44,807 nt of DNA from Planctomycetota bacterium (GCA_016794035.1 JAEUHS010000072.1:1-44807), one strand, 5' to 3'. Counted from the stretch's first letter, positions 16,171-24,863 are shown. The notes: generated by a model from the sequence alone, not told the origin. Numbers and translations are program-made.

Positions 16171-17027
16171 GTTCGCCGGGCACGGCGGCGCGCGCGCCGG
16201 AGCGGCGCGTCGTCTTCGTCGCCGACGACCTCGGCGTCGCCCCGGGGATCGACGCCGGCATCGCGGCCGCCGCGGCCGCCGGCAACGTGCGCGAGGCGTC
16301 GCTGTGCGTCACCGGCGGCTCGGTCGAGAGCGGCGTGCAGCTCGCGAACGAGCGCGGCATCGGCATCGGCCTGCACCTGTCGCTGACGCTGGGCCGGGCG
16401 CTGTCGGGGCCGATCCGCGGCCTGACCGATCGGGCCGGGCGGTTCCATGCGCTGCCGCGCGTGCTGCTGGCCTGTTCGGCGCGCGCCGTCGACGGCGCCG
16501 CGGTCGCGCGCGAGATCGACGCGCAGCTGCGCCGCCTCGCGGACCTCGGCGTCGCGCCGACGCATCTGAACGGCCACCACCACGTGCACGTCTTGCCGGT
16601 GGTGCGCGAGCACGTGTTCGCCGCCGCGCGGCGGTTCGGCGTGACCTGGACCCGCTTGCCGGACGAACTGCCGGCCGCGCGCCAGGGCGTCTCGGCGGTG
16701 CGATGTCTGCTGTCGCGACTGGCGCACGGCGCGCGAGCCGCGGCGACCGCGCACGGCATGCGCTGGCTGCCGTTCGTCGGCGTGTCGACCGAGGCCCGTG
16801 CCGATTTCGGCGCGCGCGCGCAGCGCATCGCCGGCGGCCTGTCGTTCGGCGACCACGAGTGGATGGTGCACCCGCGGCAACTCGACGACACGCTGCGGCA
16901 GCTCGACCCGGCGGGCTACCGGCGTCCGTCCGCCGACGAACTGCGCACGCTGACGGATCCGGGGCTCGCCGCGCGCCTCGGCATCACGCCGGTGCGCTAC
17001 GCGGAACTCGCCGGGCCGGGCGGGTGA
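16167..17027 (+). CDS. ChbG/HpnK (YdjC) family carbohydrate deacetylase
   Basis: The 286-residue protein overlaps the GT2 gene by ATGA. It has the YdjC-family metal site: VADDLGV near the N-terminus, IGLHLSLT, and the His cluster THLNGHHHVHVLP. Members remove acetyl groups from N-acetylated sugars; ChbG acts on chitin disaccharide and HpnK on a hopanoid sugar. Placed last in an operon with a polyprenyl-phosphate sugar synthase and a membrane glycosyltransferase, it may deacetylate an amino sugar on a lipid or surface glycan. The precise substrate cannot be told. Confidence 0.85.
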   Translation: MSSPGTAARAPERRVVFVADDLGVAPGIDAGIAAAAAAGNVREASLCVTGGSVESGVQLANERGIGIGLHLSLTLGRALSGPIRGLTDRAGRFHALPRVLLACSARAVDGAAVAREIDAQLRRLADLGVAPTHLNGHHHVHVLPVVREHVFAAARRFGVTWTRLPDELPAARQGVSAVRCLLSRLAHGARAAATAHGMRWLPFVGVSTEARADFGARAQRIAGGLSFGDHEWMVHPRQLDDTLRQLDPAGYRRPSADELRTLTDPGLAARLGITPVRYAELAGPGG

Positions 17028-17048
17028 GGCCCGGGGTCCTGCCGGCCG

Positions 17049-18323
17049 TCAGCCGTCGACGCGGCCGCGCGCCGCGTCGAGCGCCGCCTGCACGTGCCGC
17101 ATCGTGGCCGCGTCGTCGAGGACCTCGGTGTGGCCGAGGTTGCGGCCGAACATGCTGGCGGCCCGCTCCTGGAACACCGGCACCAGCTGGCTGGCGAGGC
17201 CGACCTTGCCGTCGTTGTCCGGCGGCAGGGCGACGCCGGTCGTCGACTGGTAGGTGAACAGCAGCGCGTGGCGCGTGTCCGGCGGCAGCGCATGCTCGAC
17301 CAGCGATCGCAGGTAGTCGCTGCCGGGCTCGAGGTCGCGCCACGACGGCACCGGATACGGCAGCTTGCGCACGCCCTCGGCCGCGGCCGCGTGCCCGTCC
17401 CACGGCGCCGAGATCGTCACCAGATCGGCGACGAAGTTGCGCGGCACCAGTGCCTGCAGCCGCGTCGTGGCGCCGTGAGCCAGCAGGCCGCCCATGCTGT
17501 GGCCGACGATCGCGAGGCGATCGAACCCATGGCGCTGCTGCAGCATCGCCAGCGCGGCGGCGAGCGCGTTCGCCGACTTCTCCAGCCGCAGCCCGCTCGG
17601 GTAGTGCAGGAACCAGCACTGGAACCGCGTCGGATCGAGCGTCGCGACCAGCGTGCGCCAGTCCTGCGGCGATGCCGCGAGTCCGTGCACCAGCACGACC
17701 GGCAGGCGCCGCGGATCGTAGGGTTCGAGGAAGTAGAGCCCGTAGCCGTGCTCGCGCAGGAACTCGAACGGCTGCCACATGCCGAGCGAGCCGTTGCCGA
17801 CCGAGAACGCCGGGTCGTCGAGGCTCGCGACTTCGCCGAGGTGCATCGCGAGCGCCTCGCCGTGCGGCGAGGTCCTGTCGCTCGCGGCGAACGCGGCGGC
17901 GACCGGCAGCGTGCCGTCGGGCGTCAGCGTCAGCGGCAACGGCCGGCTCAGCGTCGCGGTGCGTTCCAGCGGCACGGGCTCGACCATCGTCAGTTGGCCG
18001 GCGGGCTCGCCCGGCTCGTAGGTGCCGTCGCCATCGAGGTCGGTCCAGGCGCCGACGCCGTAGCCGGCGCCGTTGCGCAGCAGGAAGCGCGCGATGCCAT
18101 CGCGGTCGACGTGCTGCACGTCGATCGTCTCCCGGTGGCCGTCGACGTCGATCCAGGCGACCGCGTAGTCGTTCGTCGCCGTCGACCGCGGCTCGACCTG
18201 GATCGCCAGGATGCCGTGCGCCGCGATCTGCTCGACCTGCTGCTCGAGCTGGAACACGGCGCAGCCGGGCAGCGCGCCCAGCAGGGCCAGGAGTCGCGCG
18301 ATCGACGGCGAGCGGTGGTGCAT
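17049..18323 (-). CDS. Lipoprotein alpha/beta hydrolase (lipase/esterase-like)
   Basis: The protein has 424 residues and a lipoprotein signal with lipobox ALPGC (Cys21). Residues 25-200 form a beta-rich region containing DLDGDGTYEPGE, which resembles a calcium-binding loop. The hydrolase fold follows: oxyanion motif VVLVHGLAASP, nucleophile elbow GHSMGG (catalytic Ser) and a likely catalytic His in LGHTEVLDD. It should act as an esterase or lipase anchored outside the cytoplasmic membrane, but the substrate is not evident. Its 3' end lies 21 bases from that of the deacetylase gene, convergently, and it may follow the lamin-tail gene's promoter-proximal unit or have its own promoter in the 66-base gap. 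Confidence 0.82.
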   Translation of the reverse strand: MHHRSPSIARLLALLGALPGCAVFQLEQQVEQIAAHGILAIQVEPRSTATNDYAVAWIDVDGHRETIDVQHVDRDGIARFLLRNGAGYGVGAWTDLDGDGTYEPGEPAGQLTMVEPVPLERTATLSRPLPLTLTPDGTLPVAAAFAASDRTSPHGEALAMHLGEVASLDDPAFSVGNGSLGMWQPFEFLREHGYGLYFLEPYDPRRLPVVLVHGLAASPQDWRTLVATLDPTRFQCWFLHYPSGLRLEKSANALAAALAMLQQRHGFDRLAIVGHSMGGLLAHGATTRLQALVPRNFVADLVTISAPWDGHAAAAEGVRKLPYPVPSWRDLEPGSDYLRSLVEHALPPDTRHALLFTYQSTTGVALPPDNDGKVGLASQLVPVFQERAASMFGRNLGHTEVLDDAATMRHVQAALDAARGRVDG

Positions 18324-18389
18324 GAGGTCGGCCAGGCCGACGATGCTACCGCGGTCGCCGCCGCGCGTCGCCTGCGCGGTCGCCGTGCC

Positions 18390-19478
18390 TCACTCGCCGA
18401 GCACGATGCGCAGCGCGTTCGACATGCCCTGGTAGGCCGGATACGCGTACGGCAGCAGGTCGAAGACGACGGCCTGCGCGTGCAGTTCGATGCCGGCGAC
18501 CGCGGGCGGCAGGCCGGCGAGCGACAGCGGCATGCCGGTCGTGAGCACCTGCGTCGGCAGCAGCCACATCGACACCAGCTGCGTGGTGTCGATCGCCTCG
18601 TCGCAGCCGCCGATGGTCGGCGGCAGCAGCGACGGCTGTCCGGTCGGCGCCGCCGCGGCGCTCCAGGCCACCACGACGCGTTCGCCGTAGATGCCGGTCG
18701 TGTTGTCGAGCGCGATCGCGAACTGCGCATTGCCGATCAGCGGCAGCGAGGTCGCGCGCAGCACCGGCACGCCGAGCAGGTGGTTGCCGGGCGGAGCACA
18801 GCCCTGGCCGTAGGCGGTGACGTCGGCGCCCGACAGGTTCGGCGCGAGCGGCGTCGGCGTGCTGTCGGCGAACCACTGCTGGTCGTGCGGCAGACCGAGC
18901 CCGAGCGTGGCGACGTTGCGCGCGAGGCTCGTGCCGACGGCGATCGCCGGCGTGTGGCGGCCGGTCGTCCAGCGGCCGTTGGCGACGGCGAGGTACTCGC
19001 GCGGAAAGCCATGGTCGCCCCAGCTGACCCAGTCCTCGACGATCGACGCCGTGTTCATCATCGTGTCGAACTGCGAACGGAACAGGCCCAGCGCCCCGCG
19101 ATCGGCGCGCAGCGGCTCGCCGCCGAGGCCGAACAGGAAGTCCCACACCGTGTCGCCGGTGAACAGCTCGCCGGGAGCCGGATTCGCCGGCGCGGCCTCG
19201 AACCAGTGCACGCGCAGGAAGGCGCCGCTCGCCAGCGTGGTGCCGACCGGGAACGCCCACCAGTAGTTCTGCGGCATGCCGATCGTGCGCGAGGCGAAGT
19301 GCAGCGACCACGTCGACAGGTCGACCGCCGCGGCGCTGCGGTTGTGCAGTTCGATCCAGTGCCCGCCGACGTCGGCGCGGACCTCGCTGAGCAGGACGTC
19401 CTGCGCCGCGAGGCCGCTGCCGGACAGGGCGGCGGTGGTGAACAATGCGGCAAGGGCGCGGTGGACTGTGGTCTTCAT
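18390..19478 (-). CDS. Secreted lamin-tail-domain protein
   Basis: The start at 19478 gives a 362-residue protein with a clear signal peptide (cleavage near GLAAQ). Residues 26-150 match a lamin tail domain (LTD): VLLSEVRADVGGHWIELHNRSA, VDLSTWSLHF and a LRVHW strand. The C-terminal half starts with YGQGCAPP and ends PAYQGMSNALRIVLGE, with Cys-containing loops and a LPLIG/LSLAGLPPA pattern. I know that module from many secreted planctomycete proteins but have no family name for it. LTDs occur in secreted bacterial nucleases and structural proteins; no nuclease residues are seen here, so a binding or structural role is more likely. The open frame upstream of the chosen ATG lacks coding character. 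Confidence 0.78.
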   Translation of the reverse strand: MKTTVHRALAALFTTAALSGSGLAAQDVLLSEVRADVGGHWIELHNRSAAAVDLSTWSLHFASRTIGMPQNYWWAFPVGTTLASGAFLRVHWFEAAPANPAPGELFTGDTVWDFLFGLGGEPLRADRGALGLFRSQFDTMMNTASIVEDWVSWGDHGFPREYLAVANGRWTTGRHTPAIAVGTSLARNVATLGLGLPHDQQWFADSTPTPLAPNLSGADVTAYGQGCAPPGNHLLGVPVLRATSLPLIGNAQFAIALDNTTGIYGERVVVAWSAAAAPTGQPSLLPPTIGGCDEAIDTTQLVSMWLLPTQVLTTGMPLSLAGLPPAVAGIELHAQAVVFDLLPYAYPAYQGMSNALRIVLGE

Positions 19479-19550
19479 CGTCAGGTGGCAGGCGTGGCGT
19501 CGAGTTCTGCACCAGTTCGGAGACCGGGCGTCGGCTTCTTGAGCGTGTCC

Positions 19551-19585
19551 GGATCGCCGCCTTCGGACCGCGGCTTCGGCGATCC
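19551..19585. promoter_or_regulatory. Inverted repeat in the 224-base divergent region
   Basis: GGATCGCCG (19551-19559) and CGGCGATCC (19577-19585) are perfect complements around a 17-base loop. They lie 73 bases upstream of the lamin-tail start and 118 bases before the small ORF on the other strand. An operator or an RNA hairpin are both possible. Confidence 0.4.
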
Positions 19586-19702
19586 CGGCGCCGACACGTC
19601 TCACGACGTCGCGGAGCCGATCAAGCGACGGGTGCTCGCACGCCGATAGCTCGGGTGCGCTGCGGGCGACCGTGGCGCGTTACTGCACCCGGGTTCCGCA
19701 AC

Positions 19703-19879
19703 TTGCCGAAGCAGACTCCGAAATCCGTCGAGCGGATCGTCGAGGAATTGCTGGATCGCAGCCTGACCAAGGCCGAGCGCATCCAGCGGCTCCGAGAGCT
19801 CGCTCGATCGGGAGAGGATGTTCCGGACGAGTTGATGGACCAGGCTCTGCGCAAGTTGATGGAGCGGATCACCGAGTGA
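19703..19879 (+). CDS. Small helical protein of 58 residues, unknown
   Basis: The frame has good coding character only after a TTG at 19703; no ATG or GTG is available nearby, so the start is uncertain. The product is short, charged and predicted fully helical (VERIVEELLDRSLTKAERIQRLRELARSG...). The DVPDELMDQALRKLMERI segment suggests a helical hairpin or bundle. It lies 38 bases upstream of the secreted OB/TPR protein and may be cotranscribed with it. Cytoplasmic; no family recognised. Confidence 0.55.
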   Translation: MPKQTPKSVERIVEELLDRSLTKAERIQRLRELARSGEDVPDELMDQALRKLMERITE

Positions 19880-19917
19880 CCGCGAGCCCCAGAATCCTGA
19901 CCTATTCGAGAACGGCC

Positions 19918-20736
19918 ATGAGGACAGCGTTGTTCGTTTCGTTCCTGCTCGGCGTCGCGGCCCTTCCTGCGCAAGATCGTGAGTTCGGCACCGCCGTCCG
20001 CACGACCCTCGCCGAGGTGCGCGAGAACCCCGAGGCCTACAAGGGCGTGAAGGTGAAGTTCACCGTCCAGTTCACGTCCCTGGGCAAGATCAGCAATCCC
20101 TTCTTCACGAAGTTCACGCCGACCGACTTCGCGAACTTCTACGCCTGGTCCGACGAGCAGCCGATCTGGCAGGAGAAGCAGTACGAGGACGTGTTCGGCA
20201 TGCTGTTCCTCAGCAAGACGCACCCGAAACTCGAGGAGCTGTACTCGCTGCGTCTCTACCAGCGCATCGAGGTCACCGGCATCATCCGCAACACGTTCCA
20301 GGGCACGCCCTGGATCGAGGTCAGCGACTTCGAAGAGGTCGAGGGCCAGCTCGACACCGCGGTCCTGACGCACCTCTACCGCGGCGAGAAGCTGATGAGC
20401 CAGCGCCTGTGGCCGCGCGCGATCGCCGAGCTGTCGCTCGCCCCGGGCGACGGCGTGCCGGCGAACGCCGTGCGCGCCGCGCACAAGAACCTCGGCATCT
20501 GCCTGCTGCGCATGGGCGAGCCGGAGACCGCGATCGGTTACCTCGAGTCGGCCTCGGAGATGGCACAGGGCACCGACCTCGAGGTCATGGACCTGCTGGC
20601 GATGGCCAAGAGCCAGCCGGACAAGGCCATCGACCGCACCGTCGACTCGCGCGGCCTGAAGGAGAGCGAGCGCCCGATGTGGGAGGCCTTCGAGGGCGAC
20701 AAGGCTGGCGCGCCGACCACCAAGCTGATGCGCTGA
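19918..20736 (+). CDS. Secreted protein with OB-like N-terminal and TPR-like C-terminal parts
   Basis: Starting at the ATG at 19918, the 272-residue protein has a signal peptide (FLLGVAALPAQ). The region from TLAEVRENPEAYKGVKVKFTVQF to TPWIEVSDFEEV has the strand pattern of an OB-fold-like domain, in which a residue-poor loop region is common. The C-terminal half contains helical pairs that read as TPR units: AAHKNLGICLLRMGEPETAIGYLESASEMAQ. Probably periplasmic and involved in protein interactions. It precedes ctaA by 92 bases, with a hairpin between, so a link to oxidase assembly is possible but only positional. Confidence 0.7.
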   Translation: MRTALFVSFLLGVAALPAQDREFGTAVRTTLAEVRENPEAYKGVKVKFTVQFTSLGKISNPFFTKFTPTDFANFYAWSDEQPIWQEKQYEDVFGMLFLSKTHPKLEELYSLRLYQRIEVTGIIRNTFQGTPWIEVSDFEEVEGQLDTAVLTHLYRGEKLMSQRLWPRAIAELSLAPGDGVPANAVRAAHKNLGICLLRMGEPETAIGYLESASEMAQGTDLEVMDLLAMAKSQPDKAIDRTVDSRGLKESERPMWEAFEGDKAGAPTTKLMR

Positions 20737-20747
20737 TCGCGCAGCGT

Positions 20748-20775
20748 CCCGGCCGGCGCACCAGCGCCGCCGGGG
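20748..20775 (+). terminator. GC-rich hairpin between the OB/TPR gene and ctaA
   Basis: CCCGGCCGGCGC and GCGCCGCCGGG pair with a single bulged C around a 4-base ACCA loop, starting 11 bases after the stop. There is no T-run, only a TGAAAAT further on, so it may be a weak terminator or a processing site. Confidence 0.4.
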
Positions 20776-20828
20776 AGCGCGGCTGAAAATCGCCGCGGCG
20801 TCGTGCATTGTCATGGGTCCCCCGGACC

Positions 20829-21773
20829 ATGAGCACGACCATCGCCGTCTCCACCGCGGCCGCCAGCTCGCGCGGCCCGTTCCGCCTCGCGGTGGCGATG
20901 CTGATCGTGACCACGATCACGATCCTCAAGGGCGCGCTGACGACCAGCACCGGTTCGGGCATGGCCTATCCGGACTGGCCGCTGTCGGACGGCCAGGTGA
21001 TGCCGGAGAGCAGCTACACGACGCTGCCCGGGTTCTTCGAACACTTCCATCGGCTCGCCGCCTCGAGCGCGGGGCTGATGGCCCTGGCGCTCGCGCTGTG
21101 GCTGCACTTCGGTCGCATCGGCCAGGCGCTGGTGCGCCGCACGGCGTGGTGCGGCGGTTGCCTGATCCTGCTGCAGGGTGTCGTCGGCGGCACCGGCGTG
21201 CTGAACAACCTGCCGGCCGTCACGTCGGTGACGCACGGCACGCTGGCGCAGCTGACGCTGGCGACGTTCGCCTGGATCGCCTACCAGCTGTCGGACCGCT
21301 ACCACGCGACCGTGCCGCTGGCGACGGTCGCACCGGGCACCGGCCGCAAGCTGATGCTGTTCGCGCTCGGCATGCTGGTCGCGCAGACGGTGCTCGGCGC
21401 CGTGGCGCGCCACACCAACAGCCCGCACGCGATGTGGACGCACGTCGGCAACGCGTTCGTGGTGTTCGTGATCGCCACGATCGCCACCGCGTTCGCGGTC
21501 GGGCGGCTCGGTGCCGTGCCCGGCATCCCGGTCCTGACGCGCTGGATCGTCGGCCTGATGATGGGACAGATCGCGCTCGGCTTCGTCGTGCTGGCGGTGC
21601 GCAACCCGGCCGGCAAGACGCCGGACAACGTGCAGCACCTCGGCCCCGCCGCGGTGATCTCGATGCACGTCGTGATCGGCGCGCTGCTGACGGTGCTGGT
21701 GGCGACGCTGGCGGCCCACGTCTACCGCGCCACGCGTCTGCCGGATCCGTCCCCGGCCCGAGAGCTCGAATGA
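20829..21773 (+). CDS. ctaA: Haem A synthase (COX15/CtaA)
   Basis: This 314-residue membrane protein has eight predicted helices in two pseudo-repeats. It oxidises the C8 methyl of haem O to give haem A for aa3-type oxidases. Visible family marks are the N-terminal KGALTTSTGSGMAYPDWPL, EHFHRLAASSAG, TSVTHGTLAQLTLA, the second-half MWTHVGNAF and ISMHVVIGALLTV. These supply the expected pairs of His ligands and the conserved Glu next to the first His. The ATG at 20829 is preferred over an in-frame TTG 21 bases upstream. The stop overlaps the ctaB start (ATGA). Confidence 0.92.
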   Translation: MSTTIAVSTAAASSRGPFRLAVAMLIVTTITILKGALTTSTGSGMAYPDWPLSDGQVMPESSYTTLPGFFEHFHRLAASSAGLMALALALWLHFGRIGQALVRRTAWCGGCLILLQGVVGGTGVLNNLPAVTSVTHGTLAQLTLATFAWIAYQLSDRYHATVPLATVAPGTGRKLMLFALGMLVAQTVLGAVARHTNSPHAMWTHVGNAFVVFVIATIATAFAVGRLGAVPGIPVLTRWIVGLMMGQIALGFVVLAVRNPAGKTPDNVQHLGPAAVISMHVVIGALLTVLVATLAAHVYRATRLPDPSPARELE

Positions 21774-22690
21774 CCACGACGCGCGTGGGCAAGGTCCGCG
21801 CCTACTGGGAACTCGGCAAGCCGCGCCTGTCGGCGATGGCGGTGTTCGCGGTCGTCGCCGGCGCCTACATGGGCTGGCCGTCGCCGCGGTCGGGACCGCC
21901 GCTCGACCTGCTGGTCGCGACGACGCTCGGCACCTTCCTGGCCGCGATCGGCTCGGCGGCGCTGAACATGTACCGCGAGCGGCATCTCGACCCGCTGATG
22001 CTGCGCACGCAGGGGCGGCCGTTGCCGACCGGCCGGCTGACGCCCGGCGAGGTGCTGGTGTTCGGCGTGCTGGCGAGCAGCAGCGGCGTGCTGCTGGTGC
22101 TGTTCGGCGCCGCGCCGCTGCGCTGGGACCTGACGCGCACGCCGGGCGACCTCAACTGGACCGCCGCATCCGTCTGCGCGGCGATCGTCGTCAGCTACGT
22201 CGTCGTCTACACGCCGATGAAGGTGCGCACGACCCTGAACACGCTGGTCGGCGCGATCCCCGGCGCGCTGCCGCCGGTGGTCGGCCACGCCGCCGTGGTC
22301 GGCTCGCTGGCGCTGCCGCAGCTGGTGCTGTTCGCGATCGTGTTCTGCTGGCAGATCCCGCACTTCCTGTCGATCGCCTGGCGCTACCGCGACGACTACG
22401 CGCGCGCCGGCATGCAGATGCTGCCGGTCGTCGACCCGACCGGCTATCGCACCGCGGTGATGATGCTGCTCTACGTGGCCGGGCTCGGCATCGCGAGCCT
22501 GCTGCCGTTCGTGCTCGGCATGACCACCGAACACTACGCTGTGATCGCCCTGCTGCTGGATGTACTGTTCTTCGTGCCGGTGCTGTTCGCCGCGTTGACG
22601 CGGCGCGAAGTGGCGATGCGCATGACGTTCCTGACCTCGATCGTGTATCTGCCCCTGCTGCTGCTGGCGATGGTCTGGACCCGCACATGA
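21770..22690 (+). CDS. ctaB: Protoheme IX farnesyltransferase (haem O synthase)
   Basis: The 306-residue UbiA-family membrane enzyme attaches farnesyl to protohaem, making haem O, the substrate of CtaA. The first Mg-diphosphate motif reads NMYRERHLDPLMLRT, with Glu where many bacterial enzymes have Asp (NxxxExxxD). The mitochondrial COX10 form, as I recall it, also has Glu there. The second conserved region, VVYTPMKVRTTLNTLVGAIPGALPP without its middle residues, and the WQIPHFLSIAWRYRDDY loop are canonical. It overlaps ctaA upstream and the ABC ATPase gene downstream by ATGA, forming one translationally coupled unit. Confidence 0.94.
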   Translation: MTTTRVGKVRAYWELGKPRLSAMAVFAVVAGAYMGWPSPRSGPPLDLLVATTLGTFLAAIGSAALNMYRERHLDPLMLRTQGRPLPTGRLTPGEVLVFGVLASSSGVLLVLFGAAPLRWDLTRTPGDLNWTAASVCAAIVVSYVVVYTPMKVRTTLNTLVGAIPGALPPVVGHAAVVGSLALPQLVLFAIVFCWQIPHFLSIAWRYRDDYARAGMQMLPVVDPTGYRTAVMMLLYVAGLGIASLLPFVLGMTTEHYAVIALLLDVLFFVPVLFAALTRREVAMRMTFLTSIVYLPLLLLAMVWTRT

Positions 22691-23649
22691 GCGACGCCGT
22701 CGCCGTCACCGCCGCGGGCCTGCGCTTCGCCTACGGCGACCGCGAGGCGCTGCGCGACGTCGCGTTCGCGGTCCGCCGCGGCACCGTGCACGGCTTCCTC
22801 GGCCCCAACGGGTCGGGCAAGTCGACGCTGTTCAAGCTGCTGTCGACGCTGGTGCCGCTGCAGCAGGGCAGCGTGACGATGCTCGGGCTCGACCTCGCGC
22901 GGCAGGCGGCGGCGATCCGCGCGCGCATCGGCGTGGTGTTCCAGTCGCCGGCCGTCGACAAGAAGCTGACCGTGCGCGAGAACCTGCGCTACGGCGGCCT
23001 GCTGCTCGGGCTGTCGGGCAGGGACCTCGGCGCGCGCATCGACCAGATGCTGGCCGCGGCCAGCCTCGCCGACCGCGCGCGCGACCGCGTCGAGGAGCTG
23101 TCCGGCGGCCTGCGCCGGCGCGTCGAGATCGCCAAGTGCATGCTCGCGCGGCCGGACCTGGTGCTGCTCGACGAGGCCAGCACCGGCCTCGACCCCGCGG
23201 CGCGGCGCGACATGTGGACGCTGCTGAAGAGCCAGCCCGGGCTGACCGTGCTGTTCACGACGCACCTGATGGACGAGGCTGCCGAAGCGGATCAGCTGCT
23301 GTTGCTCGACGATGGTGCGATCGTCGCCGCCGGCAGGCCGAAGGACCTGATGCGCGAGGTCGGCGGCCAGGTGCTCGACATCGAGGCGCCCGACGCCGAC
23401 GCGCTCGCGCGCGAGATCGAACAGGCGTTCGGATCGGCCGGCGCGGTGGTCGACGGCGCGCTGCGCATCGAAGGCGAGCGCGTGCACGAGCTGGTGCCGA
23501 AGGTCATGGAACGCTTCGGCGATCGCGTGCAGCGGCTGCAGCTCGGCCACCCGTCGCTGCAGGACGTGTTCCTGAAGAAGACCGGCAAGCGCTTCGTCAC
23601 CACGGCGCCCGAACCCGCCCCGAAGAAGGGCCGCCGGAGGCGCTCGTGA
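22687..23649 (+). CDS. ABC-2 type transporter ATPase
   Basis: This 320-residue ATPase has Walker A GPNGSGKST (39-47), a Q-loop in VVFQSP, signature LSGGLRRRVEIAK, Walker B LVLLDEAS with TGLDP, and the switch His in TTHLMDEA. The C-terminal 80 residues form the accessory domain common in CcmA/NodI/DrrA-type exporters and end in a Lys/Arg-rich tail (APKKGRRRRS). It is locked by overlaps between ctaB and the permease gene. From its position it may move haem, a haem precursor or copper for cytochrome oxidase. I recall similar ctaB-ABC-DUF420 neighbourhoods in haloarchaea, but cargo is unproven. Confidence 0.9.
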   Translation: MSDAVAVTAAGLRFAYGDREALRDVAFAVRRGTVHGFLGPNGSGKSTLFKLLSTLVPLQQGSVTMLGLDLARQAAAIRARIGVVFQSPAVDKKLTVRENLRYGGLLLGLSGRDLGARIDQMLAAASLADRARDRVEELSGGLRRRVEIAKCMLARPDLVLLDEASTGLDPAARRDMWTLLKSQPGLTVLFTTHLMDEAAEADQLLLLDDGAIVAAGRPKDLMREVGGQVLDIEAPDADALAREIEQAFGSAGAVVDGALRIEGERVHELVPKVMERFGDRVQRLQLGHPSLQDVFLKKTGKRFVTTAPEPAPKKGRRRRS

Positions 23650-24407
23650 GCCGGGCCGTGCTGGCGCTCTGGCACCGCGAGATCGTGCGCTTCCTGCGCG
23701 ATCGGCCGCGGCTCACCGGCTCGCTGCTGCAGCCGATCGTGCTCTGGCTGCTGTTCAGCGGCGCGCTGCACGGCTCGTTCAAGCCGGGCGGCATGGACTA
23801 CGGCGAGTACTTCTTCGTCGGCACGCTGGCGATGATCACGCTGTTCACGGCGATCTTCGCGACCATCACGGTGATCGAGGACCGCAAGGAGGGCTTCCTG
23901 CAGGGCGTGCTGGTGTCGCCGGTGCCGCGCGCGGCGATCGCGCTCGGCAAGATCCTCGGCGGCGCGACGCTGGGCCTCGGCCTCGCGGTCGTGTTCCTCG
24001 CGCTGGCGCCGCTGGCCGGCGTGCCGCTGTCGCTGCCCAAGGTCGCCGAAGGGCTCGCGGTGCTGGCGCTGCTGGCGGTCGCGGTCACCGGCCTCGGCTT
24101 CTCGCTGGCGTGGGTCATGGACAGCACCGCCGGCTACCACGGCATCATGATGCTGGTGCTGATGCCGATGCTGCTGCTGTCGGGCGCGTTCTTCCCGATG
24201 GAGAGCGCGCACCCGGTGCTGGCCTGGGTGCGGTTCGTCAACCCGATGACCTACGGCGTCGGCGCGCTGCGCCACGCGCTGCAGGGCGAGGTGACCGGCG
24301 TGCCGTCGTATGCGGTGTGCCTGCTCGGCACCGCCGTGTTCGCCGCCGCGACGTTCGCGCTCGGCACCTTCGTCGTCGGCCGCCGCAGCGCGCGCGACGC
24401 CACCTGA
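23646..24407 (+). CDS. ABC-2 type transporter permease
   Basis: The GTG at 23646 overlaps the ATPase stop (GTGA) and gives 253 residues. It has six hydrophobic segments of the ABC-2 membrane domain. The amphipathic start (LWHREIVRFLRDRPRLTGSLLQP) and VIEDRKEGFLQGVLVSPVPR in the first cytoplasmic loop are typical, as is the LLLLSGAFFPMES segment. It should dimerise and work with the ATPase encoded just upstream. Substrate unknown; see that entry for the haem A context. Confidence 0.88.
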   Translation: MSRAVLALWHREIVRFLRDRPRLTGSLLQPIVLWLLFSGALHGSFKPGGMDYGEYFFVGTLAMITLFTAIFATITVIEDRKEGFLQGVLVSPVPRAAIALGKILGGATLGLGLAVVFLALAPLAGVPLSLPKVAEGLAVLALLAVAVTGLGFSLAWVMDSTAGYHGIMMLVLMPMLLLSGAFFPMESAHPVLAWVRFVNPMTYGVGALRHALQGEVTGVPSYAVCLLGTAVFAAATFALGTFVVGRRSARDAT

Positions 24408-24427
24408 GACCGCCTCCGAGACCGCCG

Positions 24428-24853
24428 ATGCTCGCCGCCTTCGACTTCCGCATCCTGGCCTCCGTCGACGCGGCGCTGAACGCGCTGGCGTTCGTGCTGA
24501 TCTGCGCCGGCCTCGTCGCGATCAAGCGCGGCCACGTCGCGCTGCACAAGCAGCTGATGCTGGGCGCGGTCGGCGTGTCGGCGCTGTTCCTGATCTGCTA
24601 CCTGACCTACCACTACAACGCCGAACCGGTGAAGTTCGCCGGCGAGGGCACGATCCGCACCGTCTACTTCGTGCTGCTGATCTCGCACATCGTGCTCGCC
24701 GTGGTGCAGGTGCCGCTGATCCTGCGCACCGTGTACCTGGGGCTGAAGGACCGGCGCGAGCAGCACCGGAAGTGGGCGAAGGTGACGACGCCGATCTGGC
24801 TCTACGTGTCGATCACCGGCGTGATCGTCTACGGGATGCTCTACCACCTCTGA
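24428..24853 (+). CDS. DUF420 membrane protein (CtaM/YozB-like oxidase assembly factor)
   Basis: This 141-residue protein has four predicted helices. Its conserved polar and His residues (KRGHVALHKQLMLG, YLTYHYN, ISHIVLAVVQVPLILRT, HRKWAKVTTPIWLYVSITGVIVY) are those of the DUF420 family. In Bacillus and relatives the DUF420 protein CtaM/YozB is needed to make active haem-copper oxidases, possibly for copper or haem insertion. The location 20 bases after the ABC-2 permease and within the haem A cassette supports that role here. Confidence 0.87.
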   Translation: MLAAFDFRILASVDAALNALAFVLICAGLVAIKRGHVALHKQLMLGAVGVSALFLICYLTYHYNAEPVKFAGEGTIRTVYFVLLISHIVLAVVQVPLILRTVYLGLKDRREQHRKWAKVTTPIWLYVSITGVIVYGMLYHL

Positions 24854-24863
24854 TCGGGCGCGC

